The notes: a model not told the origin generated them from the letters alone. Positions 1 to 4,832 are shown, counted from the stretch's first letter. The stretch is DNA of 5,630 bases from Bradyrhizobium sp. (GCA_028290165.1 JAQGKJ010000385.1:1-5630), one strand, 5' to 3'. Translations and numbers: made by a program.

Positions 1-46
1 GCGCCATAGCGGGAGCTGCGCCCGACGCGCGGCGTCTCGGTTTGGA

Positions 47-76
47 TTGACATTCGACCGCCCGATGGCTTAGAAA
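47..76 (+). promoter_or_regulatory. Probable housekeeping sigma-70-type promoter of rpmJ
   Basis: A perfect TTGACA -35 (47-52) is followed after 18 bases by TAGAAA (71-76), which matches the -10 consensus at four of six positions. Transcription would begin near 83 and leave a leader of about 104 nt before rpmJ. The match is seen directly; promoter activity is inferred. The 18-bp spacing is slightly long but acceptable. Confidence 0.45.
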
Positions 77-83
77 CCGCGCG

Positions 84-137
84 TCCCGGGCGGCCTGGCC
101 GCCTTCGGGATCAAGCCCGTTTTGTCAGCTTCGGGCT
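84..137 (+). other. Structured leader of rpmJ with two consecutive hairpins
   Basis: The first hairpin pairs 84-88 with 106-110 (TCCCG/CGGGA) and 89-95 with 97-103 (GGCGGCC/GGCCGCC), with a TT bulge at 104-105. The second pairs AGCCCG (114-119) with CGGGCT (132-137). A competing short stem, CGGG (106-109) with CCCG (116-119), is followed directly by TTTT (120-123). It cannot form together with either of the other two. The arrangement resembles an attenuator, but the terminator stem is only 4 bp, so regulation is speculative. The pairings themselves are clear. Confidence 0.35.
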
Positions 138-186
138 CCCAAACGATAGCGCCGAACACGGCCTTTCAAAGCATCAGGATTGTCCC

Positions 187-312
187 ATGAAGGTCCGTAA
201 CTCGCTGAAATCGTTGCGCGGTCGCCACCGCAACAATCGTCTGGTCCGCCGCAAGGGCAGGGTCTATGTGATCAACAAGGTTCAGCGCCGCTTCAAGGCG
301 CGCCAGGGTTGA
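187..312 (+). CDS. rpmJ: 50S ribosomal protein L36 (bL36), cysteine-free form
   Basis: This short gene encodes a 41-residue basic protein beginning [10 protein letters not shown] and ending RRFKARQG. L36 is the smallest protein of the large ribosomal subunit and binds 23S rRNA. The classical form has a zinc-binding Cys-x2-Cys...Cys...His set. This protein has no cysteine, so it is the zinc-independent (C-minus, YkgO-like) type, which is slightly longer than the usual 37-38 residues and is common in alphaproteobacteria. An AGGA ribosome binding site (176-179) lies 7 bases before the ATG. It is a single-gene unit here, away from the main ribosomal protein operons, with its own likely promoter at 47-76. 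Identification is from sequence recall of the family and is very secure. Confidence 0.95.
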   Translation: MKVRNSLKSLRGRHRNNRLVRRKGRVYVINKVQRRFKARQG

Positions 313-318
313 TTTACG

Positions 319-375
319 GCTGATCCGGCTCCAGGGCGAGATCAGCGAAAAGTGGCAGCCGGTGTTACGTCCGAT
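319..375 (+). repeat. Intergenic inverted repeat downstream of rpmJ, resembling a dispersed rhizobial repeat
   Basis: GCTGATC (319-325) and GATCAGC (340-346) are perfect 7-base inverted repeats around a 14-base loop, starting 7 bases after the rpmJ stop. There is no U-tract, so at most this is an atypical terminator or RNA-end stabiliser. The following stretch, with GCGAAAAGTGG and CCGGT (about 345-364), resembles the very common Bradyrhizobium intergenic repeat whose core reads GAAAAGTGGAAACCGGTTTT. That resemblance is from memory and inexact. Confidence 0.4.
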
Positions 376-430
376 CGCGCGCCAAACCAACAAGCCCTCC
401 ACGAAATTTCTGCCCTTCACGGGTCTTTGA

Positions 431-453
431 CGCGCTTGCTGCTTTGCAGCGCG
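431..453. other. Small hairpin upstream of the TPR gene
   Basis: GCTGC (438-442) pairs with GCAGC (446-450) around a TTT loop. CGC (431-433) and GCG (451-453) can extend the stem across a 4-base bulge. It overlaps the proposed -35 of the next gene. It could be the last stop for transcription out of rpmJ or simply a DNA dyad; nothing in the sequence settles this. Confidence 0.25.
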
Positions 454-471
454 TGGTCCTGCGTCTAGACT
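444..471 (+). promoter_or_regulatory. Candidate promoter giving a leaderless TPR-gene transcript
   Basis: TTGCAG (444-449), 16 bases, then TAGACT (466-471) form a moderate sigma-70-like promoter. The -10 ends only six bases before the ATG at 478, so the expected start of transcription falls on or next to the start codon. No purine-rich ribosome binding site is visible in the 15 bases before the ATG, which fits a leaderless message. Inference only. Confidence 0.3.
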
Positions 472-477
472 TTAACG

Positions 478-1131
478 ATGGCATCGAGATTCCCTGCCGC
501 GCGCAACTGCCTGACCGCAACCTTCCTGATCGCGACCATCGCGGCGGTGCCGTCCCTCGCATTTGCCCAGGATCCCCAAGCCAACCCGCCGAAGCAACAG
601 AAGAAACCGCCGGAGCCGCCGGGCAAGCTGCCGAAGCTCGGCTCCGACCGCGGCCGCGGCCTGGATTTCCTGTTCGGCGCGCTGAAGGCCGCACCCGATG
701 AGGCCAGCGCCAAGCATGTCGAGGCCCGGATCTGGGCGATCTGGATGCAGACCCCGAGCGATACCGCAGCACTGTTGATGATGCGCGCCAAGGCCGCGAT
801 GGACGCGCAGCAGATGGATGTCGCGCTGAAACTGCTCGACGCCGTGGTCAAGCTGCGGCCAGACTATGTCGAGGCCTGGAACCGGCGCGCCACGCTGTAT
901 TATCTGCAGAACGACTACGCCCATTCGCTGCAGGACATCGAGCAGGTGCTGGTCCGCGAACCCCGTCATTTCGGCGCGCTGGCCGGACTTGGCATGATCA
1001 TGCAGGACCTCGGCGACGAGAAGCGCGCGCTCGACGCGTTCCGCAAGGCGCTCGCCGTCAACCCGCACCTCGAAAAGGTGCCAGAACTGGTCAAGACCCT
1101 GAGCGAAAAGGTCGAAGGCCGCGACATCTGA
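478..1131 (+). CDS. Exported tetratricopeptide repeat (TPR) protein
   Basis: The 217-residue product starts with a Sec signal peptide: basic residues, a hydrophobic stretch at 11-29, and a likely cleavage site AFA|QD after residue 30. A proline- and lysine-rich linker (about 31-55) follows. Three consecutive TPR units fill roughly 95-196, with typical helix pairs such as EAWNRRATLYYLQNDYAHSL (132-151) and ALDAFRKALAVNP (184-196). TPR domains form helical scaffolds for protein contacts, so a periplasmic adaptor role is inferred; the partner is unknown. No catalytic motif is visible. The ATG at 478 is the only start that keeps the signal peptide intact, although no Shine-Dalgarno is evident. 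It stands alone downstream of rpmJ with its own possible promoter. Domain call is firm; cellular role is not known. Confidence 0.88.
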   Translation: MASRFPAARNCLTATFLIATIAAVPSLAFAQDPQANPPKQQKKPPEPPGKLPKLGSDRGRGLDFLFGALKAAPDEASAKHVEARIWAIWMQTPSDTAALLMMRAKAAMDAQQMDVALKLLDAVVKLRPDYVEAWNRRATLYYLQNDYAHSLQDIEQVLVREPRHFGALAGLGMIMQDLGDEKRALDAFRKALAVNPHLEKVPELVKTLSEKVEGRDI

Positions 1132-1154
1132 CCGATCTTTTGATCGATCCGGTC
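1130..1154 (+). terminator. Imperfect hairpin at the end of the TPR gene
   Basis: GACCGATC (1130-1137, overlapping the TGA stop) pairs with GATCCGGTC (1146-1154) with one bulged C, around the loop TTTTGATC. The T-run is inside the loop, not after the stem, so this is not a standard intrinsic terminator. It may mark the transcript end or stabilise the 3' end. Confidence 0.25.
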
Positions 1155-1192
1155 GCGCGCGCATTAACTACGATCCGAGATCATCCATTGTG

Positions 1193-1212
1193 AGCCGGAA
1201 CGGTTTTCGGCT
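1193..1212 (+). other. Hairpin in the spacer before the 83-residue gene
   Basis: AGCCGGAA (1193-1200) pairs with TTTTCGGCT sequence at 1205-1212 over 8 positions, including one G-U pair, with loop CGGT. It lies 62 bases after the TPR stop and 46 bases before the next ATG. It could terminate upstream transcription or sit in the leader of the next gene. No downstream U-tract is present. Confidence 0.25.
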
Positions 1213-1257
1213 ACCCCGCATCTACCCGCTTGACCCGCCTGTGCAGGGAGCAAGACG

Positions 1258-1509
1258 ATGAAATCCAGGACGAAATCATTGATACTGGCCAGCGCGATCA
1301 CGGCCGCGATCGGGACGGTTGGTTTCGCCGACGGGCTCTATTGGGTGGTCGGCAATAGCGCCACCAACAAGTGTGATATCGTCACCAGCAATCCCGTTGT
1401 GATCGGAAATATCTGGTTCGAGGACGGTCCCTATAAGTCGCTTGCGGATGCCAAGCTCGCCCGCTCGACCATTAGCGCCTGTCCGGAGAAGGATCCCACC
1501 GCCGACTGA
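1258..1509 (+). CDS. Small exported protein of unknown function (83 aa)
   Basis: A strong ribosome binding site, AGGGAG (1245-1250), lies 7 bases before the ATG. The product has a Sec signal peptide with likely cleavage GFA|DG after residue 24, leaving a mature protein of about 59 residues. The mature part begins DGLYWVVGN and contains CDIVTSNPV, a glycine/aromatic segment (NIWFEDGPYKS, about 51-61) and two cysteines, C39 and C75, which could form a disulfide in the periplasm. Small proteins of this pattern occur, I believe as several paralogs, in Bradyrhizobium genomes, where they are annotated as hypothetical; that is memory, not a search. It is convergent with the 60-residue gene on the other strand. 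Coding status is well supported; function is unknown. Confidence 0.82.
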   Translation: MKSRTKSLILASAITAAIGTVGFADGLYWVVGNSATNKCDIVTSNPVVIGNIWFEDGPYKSLADAKLARSTISACPEKDPTAD

Positions 1510-1518
1510 TGGCGGTGG
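1496..1518. terminator. Perfect 8-bp hairpin between convergent genes
   Basis: CCACCGCC (1496-1503) and GGCGGTGG (1511-1518) are perfect inverted repeats with the 7-base loop GACTGAT, which contains the stop codon of the 83-residue gene. It precedes the end of the convergent gene at 1531, so it could serve both strands. Neither side has a U-tract, so the terminator call rests on stem strength and position. Confidence 0.4.
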
Positions 1519-1530
1519 CGTGCGGGCCAA

Positions 1531-1713
1531 TCAGTGCAAAGCGTTGTTGCCGCGCTCGACGGTCCCGCCGAACGCCACCGCCGCGTAGAGCTTCTGTAGC
1601 TCCGCTTCAAGGTGTTCATTGACCAGCAGCAGCGCTCGCAGCGCGCCGTGGATATCGCCGTTGCAGCGGGCCACGATCTGGTCGATCGCGGCCTCATTTG
1701 GTCTGGAAGCCAT
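1531..1713 (-). CDS. Small conserved-type cytoplasmic protein, function unknown (60 aa)
   Basis: The product begins MASRPNEAAIDQIVARCNGD and continues with a long predicted helix (about 20-46, GALRALLLVNEHLEAELQKLYAAV) rich in alternating leucine and charged residues, so it is probably mostly helical. It has no signal peptide and no recognisable catalytic motif. Coding is supported by a good ribosome binding site (TGGAG, minus strand, about 1725-1721) 7 bases before the ATG, by orderly amino acid composition, and by an EcfG-like promoter just upstream. Similar short proteins are familiar to me from Bradyrhizobium annotations as hypothetical proteins, but I cannot verify that here. If the promoter is real, the gene belongs to the general stress response. 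Function is unknown. Confidence 0.75.
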   Translation of the reverse strand: MASRPNEAAIDQIVARCNGDIHGALRALLLVNEHLEAELQKLYAAVAFGGTVERGNNALH

Positions 1714-1740
1714 CGAAAATCTCCAATTGTCCCGTACACT

Positions 1741-1766
1741 AACCTTTCGCGCGCGACCCGCGTTCC
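1741..1766 (-). promoter_or_regulatory. EcfG-like (general stress response) promoter of the 60-residue gene
   Basis: Reading the minus strand, GGAAC (1766-1762) is followed by 17 bases and then GGTT (1744-1741). The alphaproteobacterial EcfG consensus is GGAAC-N16/17-CGTT, so this matches at all but one position with correct spacing. Transcription would start about 1733, giving a 20-base leader that contains the ribosome binding site and ends at the ATG at 1713. Position, strand and spacing all fit; use in the cell is inferred. Confidence 0.45.
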
Positions 1767-1902
1767 TGTGGATTGCGTGGAAAAGCTTCGGCGACGACAG
1801 CCCCGATGATGCGCGCCCAACACATCAAAAAAGCCTCGATCGCGGTTATATGAAGGTGCTGATGACGGCGATATGAAGGCGCATGCAATTTCGTGGGAAA
1901 AC

Positions 1903-1950
1903 CCGCAAGCCGGGGGCTTTTTGCGGCAAGCCGGGACCCGGTCTGCCGCA
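1903..1950 (+). other. Two overlapping strong hairpins upstream of the alpha/beta hydrolase gene
   Basis: This is the main structure in the 296-base spacer 1714-2009, which holds no convincing gene. Hairpin A pairs AAGCC (1907-1911) with GGCTT (1915-1919) around GGG, followed by more Ts (1918-1922 is TTTTT), and can be closed by CCGC/GCGG (1903-1906 with 1923-1926). It looks like an intrinsic terminator on the plus strand. Hairpin B pairs GCGGCA (1923-1928) with TGCCGC (1944-1949) and CCGGG (1931-1935) with CCCGG (1937-1941). The two share 1923-1926, so the closed form of A and B exclude each other. No upstream plus-strand gene needs this terminator, so it may end a small RNA or act in the hydrolase leader. 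Confidence 0.4.
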
Positions 1951-2009
1951 GGAAAATGCTCAATGCCCCCTAAGGCGAAACCGCAGCGCCCCAACGACGT
2001 AACTCAGGG

Positions 2010-2996
2010 GTGCACAAGGTCATCCGGACGTTGCAAATGAGCTCAATCATTGTCGTGGCAGCGCTAGCTGTTCTGGCGCTGGCGACGCAGGCCGGTGTCC
2101 TTGCCCTCCAGCGCGCCTACCCTGCGCAAGGCAGGATGGTCGAGGTCGCGGACGCCAAACTCAACGTCCTCGATATCGGGCCGCGCGACGCCGCCGGTCC
2201 GCCCATCCTGATGATTCATGGCGCCAGTTCGAATCTGGAAGCGATGCGGCAGCCGCTCGGCGAGATGCTCGCCAGGAATCATCGGGTGATCCTGATCGAT
2301 CGTCCCGGGCATGGCTGGAGTACCCGCGCGCGATCAGAGGATTCGACGCCGGCGATCCAGGGCAGAATGATCGATCAAGGGCTGGAAAAACTCGGCATCG
2401 ACCGGGCCATCCTCGTGGTTCATTCCTGGAGCGGTGCGCTCGGCGCGCGCATGGCGCTCGATTATCCCCGGCGCGTCGCGGGCCTGGTGATGCTGGCGCC
2501 GGTGGCCTATCCGTGGCCCGGCGGCGTCGGGTGGTACAACAAGCTCGTCGCCACGCCGGTGGTCGGCCCGCTGCTCGCCTACACGATCACGCTTCCGCTC
2601 GGCTATTTCCTCGCCGAACCCGGGGCGCGCAATGTGTTCCTGCCGCAGCTGATACCGGAAGATTTCATCCGCGACACCGCGACCCCGTTATTGCTGCGTC
2701 CGCGCGAATTTCTCGCCAACGCCCGGGATCTCGTGACGCTGAAGGCGGCGGTCGTCGAGCAGTCGCCGCGCTACGGCAATATCAAGGCGCCGACCACGGT
2801 GATCTCAGGCGAACTCGACAAGACGGTGTCGACCGACCGCCATTCGCGGCCGTTCGCGAAAGCGCTGCCCCATGCAAAACTGATCGTGTTGCCGGATGTC
2901 GGCCACATGATCCAGAACGCCGCGCCCGAACTCGTGATCTCCGAGATCGAGGCGATGATCGGCGAGCTCGCGCACCGCACGGCGGCGGCGAACTAA
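2010..2996 (+). CDS. Alpha/beta-fold hydrolase, membrane-anchored or exported
   Basis: The 328-residue product has a basic N-terminus and a hydrophobic segment (about 11-33), either a signal peptide or a membrane anchor, followed by a complete alpha/beta hydrolase fold. Visible landmarks are the oxyanion-hole HG (HGASSN, 70-75), DRPGHG (97-102), the nucleophile elbow VHSWSG with Ser139 at the centre, the acid Asp270 in SGELD, and the base His299 in DVGHM. The helical cap lies about 165-245. The elbow has Val137 where family members usually have Gly. Substrate cannot be told from sequence; esterase, lactonase or related hydrolytic activity is possible. The GTG at 2010 is chosen because it supplies basic residues before the hydrophobic stretch. 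ATG at 2037, with GGA 8 bases upstream, is an alternative that shortens the protein by nine residues. It is monocistronic, with a hairpin-rich leader. Confidence 0.9.
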   Translation: MHKVIRTLQMSSIIVVAALAVLALATQAGVLALQRAYPAQGRMVEVADAKLNVLDIGPRDAAGPPILMIHGASSNLEAMRQPLGEMLARNHRVILIDRPGHGWSTRARSEDSTPAIQGRMIDQGLEKLGIDRAILVVHSWSGALGARMALDYPRRVAGLVMLAPVAYPWPGGVGWYNKLVATPVVGPLLAYTITLPLGYFLAEPGARNVFLPQLIPEDFIRDTATPLLLRPREFLANARDLVTLKAAVVEQSPRYGNIKAPTTVISGELDKTVSTDRHSRPFAKALPHAKLIVLPDVGHMIQNAAPELVISEIEAMIGELAHRTAAAN

Positions 2997-3024
2997 GGCT
3001 TGTACTCATAAACGGGAGAGGCCC

Positions 3025-3060
3025 GACTGTTTCAGCCCTGTCCCTGACTGTCTCAGCCCT
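3025..3060. repeat. Tandem 21-bp direct repeat between hydrolase and transporter genes
   Basis: GACTGTTTCAGCCCT (3025-3039) recurs as GACTGTCTCAGCCCT (3046-3060), differing at one base of 15. The period is 21 bp, about two helical turns, which would put both copies on the same face of the DNA. The pair ends 54 bases before the ATG of the next gene, consistent with a tandem regulator site, though a chance duplication is possible. Confidence 0.45.
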
Positions 3061-3114
3061 ATCAAAATACACAAGTGAGCCGCTACAATACCGTTTCCTG
3101 AAGGGGTGGGCGGT

Positions 3115-4090
3115 ATGAAGCGGCGCGAATTTCTCGGTGTTCTCAGCGGTGCGGCCGCTGCGTGGCCGCTTGCGGTCCGTGCGCAGCAGCCCGACCGGCC
3201 GGTGATCGGCCTACTCGCGCTCGGAACTCCATCCTCCTGGAACCTGACTGGCTTCCGTCAGGGGTTGAAGGATGCCGGCTATGTCGAAGGCCAGAATCTT
3301 GCGATCGAGTATCGCTTTGCGAATGACGATATGGCCCGCCTGCCCGAGCTGGCCTCGGATCTGGTGCAGCGAAAGGCGCGCGTGATCGCGGCCATCGCCA
3401 GCGGATTTGCAGCCCGTGCAGCGAAAAACGCGACCGATACGATTCCGATCGTGTTCGCTTATGGACTGGACCCGGTGAAACAGGGCCTTGTCACAAGCCT
3501 CAATCGTCCGGGCGGCAACGTCACCGGGGCTATCTCGCTCGCCAACGAGCTTTTCGGCAAGCAGCTGGGAATCCTGCACGAACTGGTGCCGCAAGCATCT
3601 TGGCATCCTCGCCAATCCCAAGGGCGTGGTGCGCGAATCCATCGCCAAAGACACGCAAGCCGCAGCTTCCGCGCTTGGCCTGACCATCGAAATTCTGGAC
3701 GCCGGCACCAGCGGCGAGATCGAAGCGGTCTTTGAGCGCCTTGGTGCTGAAAAACGCGCGCAGGGACTCTTGATCACCAACGACCCATTTTACGTTGCCC
3801 AACGTGTTCAGCTCGCTACGCTGGCGGCGCGCTATGGGGTGCCTACGATCTATCCGTTCCGCGAGATGGCCGCATCCGGCGGGCTGGTGAGCTACGGTCC
3901 CCAAATTGCCGAGCGCGACCGGCAAGCCGGTCTCTATGTCGGCCGGATTCTCAAGGGCGAAAATCCGGCCGAACTGCCGGTCCAGCAGATGAGCAAATTC
4001 GAGCTGGTCATCAATGTGAAAGCCGCCAAGGCACTCGGTTTGAGCATCCCCAATTCGATGCAATTGCTCGCCGACGACGTGATCGAGTGA
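3115..4090 (+). pseudogene. ABC transporter substrate-binding protein (ABC_sub_bind/TrpX-like family), frameshifted
   Basis: The start ATG at 3115 has a good ribosome binding site (GAAGGGG, about 3100-3106). The N-terminus is a twin-arginine signal (KRREFLG, then a hydrophobic stretch, cleavage VRA|QQ after residue 23). The first frame carries the family N-lobe, with GLLALGTPSS, FRQGLKDAGYVEGQN and RPGGNVTGAISLANELFGKQLG (broken across 131-152), up to about residue 162 (3600). Family similarity then moves to the next frame at LGILANPKG (from 3599) and runs to FELVINVKAAKALGLSIP and a normal end, DDVIE. A net +1 shift (one base gained, or two or five lost) near 3598-3599 explains this. In the first frame, translation would run out-of-frame to a stop at 3735. 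Joined, the protein would be about 325 residues, normal for the family. No ATP-binding or permease gene is adjacent. A sequencing error is the main alternative. Confidence 0.85.
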
Positions 4091-4093
4091 ACT

Positions 4094-4109
4094 CCGCGCC
4101 GTAGCGCGG
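4094..4109. terminator. Hairpin between convergent genes
   Basis: CCGCGC (4094-4099) and GCGCGG (4104-4109) form a perfect 6-bp GC-rich stem with loop CGTA. It fills the 22-base gap between the stop of the substrate-binding protein gene (4090) and the stop of the minus-strand gene (4113). Position suits a shared terminator, but there is no U-tract on either strand. Confidence 0.45.
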
Positions 4110-4112
4110 CGA

Positions 4113-4607
4113 TTATCTGCTGGCCAAGGTGTTGCTGATCCGGGTGACCACGCTATCCCACTGACGTTTTTCGGACGCCGGGTAGTTGATCAGCGCGCAG
4201 TTGATAAATCGCCCTGCAAAGTTACAGCGGTCGTAGTAGATCTTTCCCTTGCGGAAGCTGGACACGACGAAGAAACCTGGTGTCACCCTCTTGTACACAA
4301 TATCCGACGGCGGATTTTTCCTGGCCAAAAACACGGCCGGCGAAAATCCAGCGTCGTTTGCCACCGACTGGACGGTTAAATCGGCGCGTCGGTCGGAAGT
4401 CAGAAAGCGCCCGCCATATCCATCCTCGGGCTTGCCGCCGTCTTCGGTGAAAATGGAGGTTGGGATGTCGACGGACGCGCCGGTTTCGGGAACCTGATAC
4501 CTGACCCAATACATCGGCTGCGCCGCTGCCAGCGTGGGCCAAAGGGCCACGACCAGGGCAGTCAAGGCAATAGCAACCAGGGCAATTAAATGATCGCGCT
4601 GTCTCAT
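4113..4607 (-). CDS. Exported protein of unknown function (164 aa)
   Basis: The product has a clear Sec signal peptide: basic start (MRQRDH), hydrophobic core (about 8-26) and cleavage AAA|QP after residue 29. The mature part of about 135 residues is probably periplasmic. It contains YWVRYQVPETGASVDIPTSI (33-52), a glycine-rich turn (DGYGGRF, 62-68), and a C-terminal block with KIYYDRCNF (122-130), C137, NYPASEKRQWD (141-151) and a final VTRIS helix. C128 and C137 may form a disulfide. I recall proteins with a similar C-terminal block (tyrosine-rich segment, then YPASEKR.WD..VTRIS) annotated as hypothetical in Bradyrhizobium, but have no name or function for them. A GAGGA ribosome binding site (minus strand, 4616-4612) precedes the ATG. 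An EcfG-like promoter lies about 55 bases upstream, suggesting stress induction. Confidence 0.85.
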   Translation of the reverse strand: MRQRDHLIALVAIALTALVVALWPTLAAAQPMYWVRYQVPETGASVDIPTSIFTEDGGKPEDGYGGRFLTSDRRADLTVQSVANDAGFSPAVFLARKNPPSDIVYKRVTPGFFVVSSFRKGKIYYDRCNFAGRFINCALINYPASEKRQWDSVVTRISNTLASR

Positions 4608-4669
4608 GATGTCCTCGCGGCATCACCATCAATGATGCCAAAGGAGCTTCGTTCCCAGCGGCGCGTCTC

Positions 4670-4694
4670 AACGAAGCGCAGACTCCGTCGTTCC
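4670..4694 (-). promoter_or_regulatory. Perfect EcfG-type promoter motif upstream of the 164-residue gene
   Basis: On the minus strand, GGAAC (4694-4690) is followed by 16 bases and CGTT (4673-4670), an exact match to the alphaproteobacterial EcfG consensus. Transcription would begin about 4663, leaving a leader of about 55 bases before the ATG at 4607. The -35 element lies within the left arm of the palindromic repeat at 4681-4789, whose right arm implies ATTCC where this arm has GTTCC. One base change therefore created the GGAAC. Chance is possible, but orientation and distance to a gene fit. Confidence 0.5.
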
Positions 4695-4789
4695 GGGGCG
4701 TGAAGCGAACCCGGAATCTCGAGATTCCCCGATGTGCAATTGCACATCTGAGGTCTGGTGCTAACGCAGCACCCCGGAATGACGGACTC
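4681..4789. repeat. Palindromic intergenic repeat element, about 109 bp
   Basis: The outer arms (4681-4700 and 4770-4789) are inverted repeats matching at 17 of 20 positions. Between them sit two perfect palindromes, 4713-4728 (GGAATCTCGAGATTCC) and 4731-4748 (centred on CAATTG). A third hairpin, GGTGCT/AGCACC (4757-4762 with 4768-4773), overlaps the right arm. The whole can fold as a branched cruciform. I recognise this as the type of element scattered through Bradyrhizobium and Rhodopseudomonas intergenic regions, with ends reading about CGTCATTCCGGGGC. It contains no coding capacity, so it resembles a REP/BIME or a non-autonomous MITE-like unit. No target-site duplication is evident. Confidence 0.8.
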
Positions 4790-4818
4790 GAAAATCGTCC
4801 TGGCTGTTTGAAAGTTGA

Positions 4819-4832
4819 ATCAGCGCGCTGAT
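4819..4832 (-). terminator. Palindrome just after the cytochrome c gene, possible weak terminator
   Basis: ATCAGCGCGCTGAT is a perfect 14-base palindrome 12 bases beyond the cytochrome stop codon. As RNA it can form a 5-bp stem with loop CGCG. The downstream minus-strand sequence (TCAACTTTC) is mildly pyrimidine-rich but not a U-tract. The strong palindromic repeat at 4681-4789 lies just beyond and may do the same job. Confidence 0.3.

Noticed and set aside
3..50. C-terminal tail of an upstream gene (frame 3, ending ARRLGLD then TGA at 48-50)
   Set aside because: Only 15 codons are visible and none is recognisable. The rest of 1-46 shows no feature I can support.
1197..1222. EcfG promoter from GGAAC at 1197-1201 upstream of the 83-residue gene
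   Set aside because: No CGTT or GTT occurs at the 16-17 base spacing, and GGAAC is part of a hairpin stem.
1739..1825. 28-residue minus-strand open frame starting MCWARIIGAV
   Set aside because: GAGG lies at a usable distance, but the frame is too short to judge and overlaps the EcfG-like promoter of the 60-residue gene.
1431..1994. Long minus-strand openings (187 and 74 residues) across 1431-1994
   Set aside because: The composition is rich in Arg, Ser and Cys with no domain, the 74-residue one starts with TTG without a ribosome binding site, and the longer one overlaps two better-supported genes.
3106..3114. GTG start at 3106 for the substrate-binding protein
   Set aside because: It overlaps the ribosome binding site. 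ATG at 3115 gives the standard MKRREFL twin-arginine start.
2513..3118. 201-residue plus-strand frame overlapping the hydrolase
   Set aside because: It is a shifted-frame shadow, Arg/Ala-rich, inside a gene with an intact catalytic triad. Its tail only translates the 21-bp repeats.
3590..3610. Programmed ribosomal frameshift in the substrate-binding protein gene
   Set aside because: There is no slippery heptamer or following stable structure at the junction, and the family is not known for recoding. Mutation or sequencing error is simpler.
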